A stretch of 6,264 nt of DNA from DATBMA01 sp036555105 (GTDB taxonomy: Bacteria; Actinomycetota; Acidimicrobiia; Spongiisociales; ZC4RG35): positions 1 through 6,264 of the forward strand of contig DATBMA010000011.1 of assembly GCA_036555105.1 (NCBI GenBank), written 5' to 3'. The notes under the pieces were generated by a model. The model made no database searches, was not told the DNA's origin, and saw only the letters and a program-made list of their open reading frames with translations. Position 1 is the stretch's first letter. Each line of letters starts with the position of its first letter. Positions 1-4,485 of this stretch are shown piece after piece. A program made the translations under genes and the position numbers.

Positions 1-1
1 C

Positions 2-595
2 TTCCGGGGCGGGCTCCACGTCTCCGAACTGGCCGCCCGCATCGCCCGCGAGGCCGAGCTGGCCGAGTTCCGGTCCCCGGCGGGAGCGGCCACAGCTAAC
101 CGGTTCACCCTTCTTCTCAATCCGGCCAACCTCGCAGGCGATCCCGAACCCCTGGCTCGCGAGCTCGAGGGTGTCTTCACCGAGCTGGCAGCAGACCGGG
201 GATGGCGTCTGGAAGGTCCCGTCGAGGTGGCTCTGGATCGGAGCGAGGAAGTTGGCGTTGGCACCATCCAGAGCAGCGCCGCGGTCGCCCCGGGGGCTCT
301 CCCCTGCTGGGCGCAGCTCACGAGTCCCAACGGCGAGAAGATCCTGATCCGACACAACCGAGCCGTCGTTGGGCGCTCCGACGATGCCGATGTCGTCGTC
401 AACTACCCCGAGATCAGCCGGGCCCACGCCCTCATCTATCGCCAGGGAGGAGAGATCTACGTCACCGACGTCGGCTCCGCCAACGGCACCCGCGTCGACG
501 GCACCGCAGTGGGACGGGCGCCAACCCGAATGGCCCCCGTGGCCGAGTTGACCCTCGCCAACCACCAGTTCCGCTTCACTCCATGCCGGAGCTGA
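2..595 (+). CDS. fhaA: FhaA, FHA-domain signalling protein (5' end outside window)
   Basis: The reading frame is open from the window edge and gives the last 197 residues. The first part (window residues 1 to about 95, beginning FRGGLHVSELAARIARE) resembles the DUF3662/FhaA N-terminal domain. After a short linker of roughly 20 residues comes an FHA domain (about 103-197) with all phosphothreonine-binding landmarks: GRS with R125, SRAH with S139 and H142, and NGT at 161-163. FHA domains bind phosphothreonine peptides. In mycobacteria FhaA binds the phosphorylated pseudokinase MviN/MurJ at the membrane and affects peptidoglycan synthesis at poles and septum. M. tuberculosis FhaA has a long low-complexity linker between the two domains, so this is a compact version. 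The stop codon lies inside the start of fhaB, which suggests translational coupling. The true start and full length cannot be seen. Confidence 0.9.
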   Translation, partial: FRGGLHVSELAARIAREAELAEFRSPAGAATANRFTLLLNPANLAGDPEPLARELEGVFTELAADRGWRLEGPVEVALDRSEEVGVGTIQSSAAVAPGALPCWAQLTSPNGEKILIRHNRAVVGRSDDADVVVNYPEISRAHALIYRQGGEIYVTDVGSANGTRVDGTAVGRAPTRMAPVAELTLANHQFRFTPCRS

Positions 596-1002
596 TCCTC
601 ACCGTTCTTCGCCTGATCTTTCTGGCGCTGGTGTACCTATTCATCTGGCAGGTGGCCCGGGCGATTACCCGCCACGTCGGCATCGGTCAGGGTCAGGGGC
701 GCGGGAGCAAGCGGAGCGTCAAGCAGGTGGCTGTCATACGCTCCGACACTCAGGGCGGGATGACGTTCGCGGTCAACGGCGCCACCGTCGTCGGCCGCAG
801 CGATCAAGCCGATGTTGTCCTCGAGGATCCCTACGCTTCCGAGTTCCATTTCCGACTTGTGCTCTCGGACGGGGTCCTCACGGTCTCCGACCTCGGAAGC
901 ACGAATGGGACCTACGTGAACGGAAAGCGCATCACGACCCCCACCAACCTGCGCCGGGGGGACGCGCTCCAGGTGGGAAAAACGGTCATGGAAGTGCGAT
1001 GA
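583..1002 (+). CDS. fhaB: FhaB, membrane-anchored FHA-domain protein
   Basis: A 139-residue protein, close to the roughly 155 residues of M. tuberculosis FhaB (FipA). Residues 4-25 form one hydrophobic membrane segment (LILTVLRLIFLALVYLFIW and on). A basic linker rich in Gly, Arg and Lys (30-47) follows, then a C-terminal FHA domain (about 48-139) with GRS (R72), S86 and H89, and STNGT (N108). The domain should face the cytoplasm and bind phosphothreonine made by the kinase encoded downstream. Mycobacterial FhaB is linked to the division apparatus. The frame is open further upstream, but ATG 583 is chosen because it puts the membrane segment at the very N-terminus as in known FhaB proteins. 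The start overlaps the end of fhaA by 13 bases and has no clear Shine-Dalgarno, so coupled translation is likely. Oddity: the usual SRxH motif reads SEFH. Confidence 0.9.
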   Translation: MPELILTVLRLIFLALVYLFIWQVARAITRHVGIGQGQGRGSKRSVKQVAVIRSDTQGGMTFAVNGATVVGRSDQADVVLEDPYASEFHFRLVLSDGVLTVSDLGSTNGTYVNGKRITTPTNLRRGDALQVGKTVMEVR

Positions 1003-1006
1003 AGGA
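1001..1006 (+). promoter_or_regulatory. Ribosome binding site of pstP
   Basis: GAAGGA lies six bases before ATG 1013 and overlaps the last two bases of the fhaB stop codon. It supports that ATG as the pstP start and ties pstP translation to fhaB. Confidence 0.7.
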
Positions 1007-1012
1007 CGCGGT

Positions 1013-1720
1013 ATGAAGTACCAGTACGCCTCTGCCACCCATCGAGGCCGGGTGAGAAACAACAACGAGGACGCTCATTGGCCCGAAAGCGCTGGGCAAG
1101 GGCCAGGCCCGTTCGTGTTGATGGTGGCCGATGGCATGGGCGGAGCCGTGGCCGGCGAGGTTGCCAGCCAGTTGGCGGTAGCCGAGGCACAGGCAAGCGA
1201 CGGGTTTCCCTCCGAGCGACTCGTCAAAGCCAACGCCCAGGTCTTCGAGCGCTCGCTCGCCGAGCCGGAGTTGGCTGGAATGGGCACGACCCTGACCTTG
1301 GTCGAGCTGGGGTCCGACGGCGTCGCCCATCTGGCACATGTCGGTGACAGCCGCGCCTATTTGTGGCACGACGGCTCCCTCGAACAGATCACCGATGACC
1401 ACACCGTGGTCGCCGAACAGCTCGCCGCCGGCCGCATCTCCGAAGGAGACATCGCCAACCATCCTCAGCGGAGCATGCTGACCAGGGTCTTGGGCATCAG
1501 CTCGGCGATCGACGTCGACACCCTCGACCTCCCGTTAGCGCCCGGCGACAGGCTCCTGATTTGCTCCGATGGATTGACCAACATGATCGATGATCAGGCG
1601 GTCGCCTCCCTCTTGGGGGTGGGGGCGCCAGAAGAGGTGGCCTGGAATCTGATCGAGGCGGCCAACCGCGCCGGGGGTCACGACAACATCACAGTGATAG
1701 TCGTGCTCGTGGAGAGTTGA
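1013..1720 (+). CDS. pstP: PP2C-family Ser/Thr protein phosphatase (PstP type, soluble)
   Basis: A 235-residue metal-dependent (PPM/PP2C) phosphatase that would remove phosphate from Ser/Thr sites made by the neighbouring kinase. The motifs appear in order: RNNNED (15-20), DGMGG (D40-G44), GTT (91-93), HVGDSRAY (109-116, D112), DH (129-130), SDGLT (185-189, D186) and GGHDN (221-225, D224). The metal-binding aspartates D40, D186 and D224 are all present, so the enzyme should be active. The protein stops right after the catalytic domain. M. tuberculosis PstP is about twice as long because it adds a juxtamembrane region, a membrane helix and an external domain. This one should therefore be cytosolic. 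The start has a good ribosome binding site (GAAGGA at 1001). The stop codon overlaps the TTG proposed as the rodA start. The gene name rests on context plus the catalytic domain. Confidence 0.93.
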   Translation: MKYQYASATHRGRVRNNNEDAHWPESAGQGPGPFVLMVADGMGGAVAGEVASQLAVAEAQASDGFPSERLVKANAQVFERSLAEPELAGMGTTLTLVELGSDGVAHLAHVGDSRAYLWHDGSLEQITDDHTVVAEQLAAGRISEGDIANHPQRSMLTRVLGISSAIDVDTLDLPLAPGDRLLICSDGLTNMIDDQAVASLLGVGAPEEVAWNLIEAANRAGGHDNITVIVVLVES

Positions 1721-3012
1721 CCCGCACCGGCGAAAGCGGGATGCTGGTCGCGGCCGCGGGCGTGGCCGCATTCGGGGTAACGCTGGTTCTGCTGGCGGGC
1801 GGCCAGACTATCGATGCTCGTATCGGGCTCACCTTCGCGGTGATGGTCTTCGCCTTCGGAATGGTGCATTTCGCCATTCGCCGCTGGGCGCCATCCGCCT
1901 CCACCGTGATCCTTCCCCCCGCAGCTCTCCTCACCGCCCTGGCGCTGGCAGAAATCCACCGCCTCGACCCGGTCCGCGCCGGCCTCCAGCAGTGGTGGCT
2001 CCTCGTGGCGGCGGCCTTGACGGTGACTCTCCTGGGATTTCTCCACCATCGTGGAATCGCCACCATCCGGCGTTACCGCTACCTCTATCTGCTCGTCGGG
2101 TTGGTCCTCCTGCTGCTCCCGCTGCTCCCTTCGAGCGGGCCGCTCCCTCTCCGCGGCCTGGAGGTCAACGGTTCCCGGCTCTGGCTGGTGGTCGATCTCG
2201 CCTTCACCGAGATGCGATTCCAGCCGGGAGAGATCGCCAAGTTGCTGCTGGTTCTCTTCCTCGCCGGCTACCTGGCCGAACGCCAGCCCGCCCTGGCTGA
2301 GAAACCCCGCAAGTTCGGACCTTTCCGCTTTCCCGAGCCCCGTCAGCTCTTCCCGGTGGTGGTCGTTTGGGTCGGGAGCCTCGTGGTTCTGATCGTCCAG
2401 CGCGACCTCGGCGCCTCGGTTCTGCTTTTCGGGGCCTTTGTGGGGATGATCTATGCCGCCACCGGTCGCCCCTCCTACCTTCTCATTGGAGGTTTGCTCA
2501 CCATCGGGGGTGGCATCGCCGCTACCCGTGTGTTCGACCATGTCAGCCGCCGCGTCTTGGCCTGGCTGCAGCCGTTCCAGAACTACGAAGGCGCCGGCTA
2601 TCAGGTGGCCCAGGCCTGGTTTGGGATGGGAACCGGAAGTCTGGCAGGGTCCGGCATCGGTCTGGGGAGACCCGACCTGATCCCCAACGCCGCCACCGAC
2701 TTCATCTTTGCGGCGGTGGCCGAAGAGCTTGGTTTCGCCGGGTCGATGGCGGTGCTCGCCGCCTTCGCCCTCCTTGTCGGAGCCGGATTCGGAATTTCGC
2801 TCCGATGCCGGGACCGGTTTCGCAAGCTCACCGCCGCCGGCCTCACCTGGGTGCTGGGCCTACAGGCATTCCTCATCATCGGCGGAGTCCTCCGTCTGGT
2901 CCCGCTCACCGGAATCACGCTCCCGTTTATGTCCTATGGGGGCTCGTCGCTGGTGGGCAACTTCCTCCTGCTGGGGTTGCTGGCCCGCATCAGCCATGAG
3001 GAGCAAACCTGA
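1717..3012 (+). CDS. rodA: SEDS-family peptidoglycan glycosyltransferase, RodA type
   Basis: A 431-residue, very hydrophobic protein with about 12 likely membrane helices, the first at about residues 9-28. SEDS proteins polymerise lipid II into glycan strands at the outer face of the membrane, working with a class B PBP. Family signatures: FQPGEIAKL (Q169-E172), VQRDLG (227-232), the external loop ending in ATDFIFA, where D328 matches the essential aspartate of E. coli FtsW (D297), and PFMSYGGSS (404-411) near the C-terminus. RodA is preferred over FtsW because pbpA follows directly, as in the M. tuberculosis locus, although sequence alone cannot fully separate the two. The start is taken as TTG 1717, overlapping the pstP stop (TTGA), with GGAG at 1711-1714 only two bases upstream. 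It keeps a short basic N-terminus before helix 1. ATG 1741 is an alternative that would leave almost no lead-in. Confidence 0.93.
   Translation: MTRTGESGMLVAAAGVAAFGVTLVLLAGGQTIDARIGLTFAVMVFAFGMVHFAIRRWAPSASTVILPPAALLTALALAEIHRLDPVRAGLQQWWLLVAAALTVTLLGFLHHRGIATIRRYRYLYLLVGLVLLLLPLLPSSGPLPLRGLEVNGSRLWLVVDLAFTEMRFQPGEIAKLLLVLFLAGYLAERQPALAEKPRKFGPFRFPEPRQLFPVVVVWVGSLVVLIVQRDLGASVLLFGAFVGMIYAATGRPSYLLIGGLLTIGGGIAATRVFDHVSRRVLAWLQPFQNYEGAGYQVAQAWFGMGTGSLAGSGIGLGRPDLIPNAATDFIFAAVAEELGFAGSMAVLAAFALLVGAGFGISLRCRDRFRKLTAAGLTWVLGLQAFLIIGGVLRLVPLTGITLPFMSYGGSSLVGNFLLLGLLARISHEEQT
2998..3003 (+). promoter_or_regulatory. Ribosome binding site that fixes the CTG start of pbpA
   Basis: GAGGAG, formed by two Glu codons at the end of rodA, lies five bases before CTG 3009. 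It is the best Shine-Dalgarno in the window. It sits about 70 bases too far upstream to serve ATG 3072, so it argues for initiation at the CTG. Confidence 0.75.
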
Positions 3013-4460
3013 ACCGCCCCACCCGCCGGCTCGCGGCCGCCGTCCTCGTCTCCTTCGCCCTTCTCGGCCTCATGACCACCTGGGTCCAGGTGGTCGCCGC
3101 CGACACCTATCGCCTCGATCCGCGTAACGCCCGCTTCAATCTCACCCAGACCGGAAAGGAGCGCGGTCTCATCGTCTCGTCCGACGGTGTGGTCCTCGCC
3201 CGCAGCGACCCCGATCCCGCCACCACCGGCTCGTTCATCCGCTCCTACCCCGAAGGCGCCGTCTTTGCCAATGTCGTCGGCTACTCCTCTTTGCTGTTTG
3301 GTGAGCAGGGAATCGAACGGGCCTATTCGTCTGATCTCCGCTCCCGGCGTGACTTCACCATCTCCGACCTCCTCTCGGTGGTCTTGGGACGCGATCTCCG
3401 TCCCCAGAACCTCCAGCTCAACCTGGACGCCTCTCTCCAGCGGCTGGCCTATCAGGCGCTTGGTGGCCAGGCGGGGGCGGTGGTGGCCCTCGATCCTCTC
3501 ACCGGGTCGGTGCGGGCGCTCGTCACCTCTCCGAGCTATGACCCTGCCCAGCTTCTCGGGACCGACGCCGCCAATCGATATCAGGTGTTGCTCGACGACC
3601 CCGCCCGGCCGCTCTCCGATCGCGCCACCCGCGAGCTCTATCCCCCGGGTTCGACCTTCAAGACAGTCGTGGCTGCCGCTGCCATTGACAGCGGGATCGC
3701 CACCCAGGAAACCACCTTTGCCGACCCCGCCCAGTTTCCGCTGCCTGGATCGACCGCGGTTATAGAGAATGCCGGCGGCGGACCCTGCAACAACGGAACC
3801 AGCACCACGCTGCTGCAGGCATTCGTGCGATCGTGCAACACCACCTTCGCTCGCATCGCCATCGAGACCGGAGCCGGGTCAATCGGGGATATCGCCCAAC
3901 GAATCGGGTTCAATCGCGAGATCCCCTTTCCCTGGCCGGTGGCAGAAAGCGCATTCGCCACGTCGGTCCTCGCTGACGACGATGCCGCTCTCGGTCAGAG
4001 CGGCATCGGCGAGCGTGATGTCCGGACCACACCCCTGCTGATGGCGATGGTGGCGGCCGCCGTCGCCAATCAGGGCACGGTCATGGTTCCCAATCTCGTC
4101 GCCCGCATTTTCGATAGCGATGGCAACGAGGTCGAGACGATCGAGCCCTCTGTTCTCGACACCGCTTTTACTCCAGAGACGGCCTTCGTGATGAGCCAAA
4201 TGATGGAAAGGGTGGTCACCGAAGGCACGGGGCGGCAGGCGGCAGTTCCCGGGATCAGGGTGGCGGGGAAGACCGGCACCTCGACCGGGGTCGAGGGGCG
4301 ACCCCACGCCTGGTTCATCGGCTTTGCTCCCGTCGATGCCCCCACCATTGCCGTGGCGGTCTTCGTGGAGGCGGGCGGGAACATCGGCGAGAACGCCAGC
4401 GGGGGATCCGTTGCCGCTCCGATAGCGTCACAACTCATCAGCGGTTGGTTGAACCGGTGA
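3009..4460 (+). CDS. pbpA: Class B penicillin-binding protein, peptidoglycan transpeptidase (PbpA type)
   Basis: A 483-residue D,D-transpeptidase that cross-links peptide stems; M. tuberculosis PbpA is 491 residues. Counting from CTG 3009: a basic tip (RPTRR) and membrane anchor (about 8-29), a short N-terminal pedestal domain (about 35-140, with ERGLIVSSDG), then the transpeptidase domain (about 155-480). All three active-site motifs are intact: STFK with nucleophile S215 and K218, SCN (S275-N277), and KTG (K421-G423). The rodA stop at 2997-2999 is not in this frame's gene, but a TGA in the pbpA frame lies there, so the frame opens only at 3000. No ATG, GTG or TTG occurs before ATG 3072, which would delete the whole membrane anchor. 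CTG 3009 sits in a CTGA overlap with the rodA stop, five bases after GAGGAG. Likely partner: the SEDS protein encoded just upstream. Known PbpA is needed for septation in mycobacteria and is a kinase substrate. The only cysteines are C260 and C276. Confidence 0.93.
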   Translation: MNRPTRRLAAAVLVSFALLGLMTTWVQVVAADTYRLDPRNARFNLTQTGKERGLIVSSDGVVLARSDPDPATTGSFIRSYPEGAVFANVVGYSSLLFGEQGIERAYSSDLRSRRDFTISDLLSVVLGRDLRPQNLQLNLDASLQRLAYQALGGQAGAVVALDPLTGSVRALVTSPSYDPAQLLGTDAANRYQVLLDDPARPLSDRATRELYPPGSTFKTVVAAAAIDSGIATQETTFADPAQFPLPGSTAVIENAGGGPCNNGTSTTLLQAFVRSCNTTFARIAIETGAGSIGDIAQRIGFNREIPFPWPVAESAFATSVLADDDAALGQSGIGERDVRTTPLLMAMVAAAVANQGTVMVPNLVARIFDSDGNEVETIEPSVLDTAFTPETAFVMSQMMERVVTEGTGRQAAVPGIRVAGKTGTSTGVEGRPHAWFIGFAPVDAPTIAVAVFVEAGGNIGENASGGSVAAPIASQLISGWLNR

Positions 4461-4464
4461 TCTC

Positions 4465-4470
4465 TAGAAT
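4465..4470 (+). promoter_or_regulatory. Possible -10 element before pknB (weak)
   Basis: TAGAAT lies in the 25-base gap between pbpA and pknB, the only real gap between these genes. It would start transcription roughly 8-9 bases before ATG 4486 and give a nearly leaderless mRNA, which would fit the lack of a Shine-Dalgarno there. No -35 element at normal spacing is evident (TTGAAC at 4449 is too close). A chance match is quite possible. Confidence 0.2.
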
Positions 4471-4485
4471 CGTCCGCAGTTCTCA

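Noticed and set aside
202..582. Upstream extension of the fhaB frame to 202
   Set aside because: The extension is Arg/Pro-rich out-of-frame reading of fhaA, and ATG 583 places the membrane segment at the N-terminus as in known FhaB.
1678..2541. Long minus-strand open frame of 287 codons opposite pstP/rodA
   Set aside because: It lies opposite a clear membrane protein, reads as charged low-complexity sequence rich in His, Glu, Gly and Gln, and has no recognisable domain. Such frames are expected opposite hydrophobic high-GC genes.
3072..3074. ATG 3072 as the pbpA start
   Set aside because: It would remove the membrane anchor and has no ribosome binding site; CTG 3009 has both.
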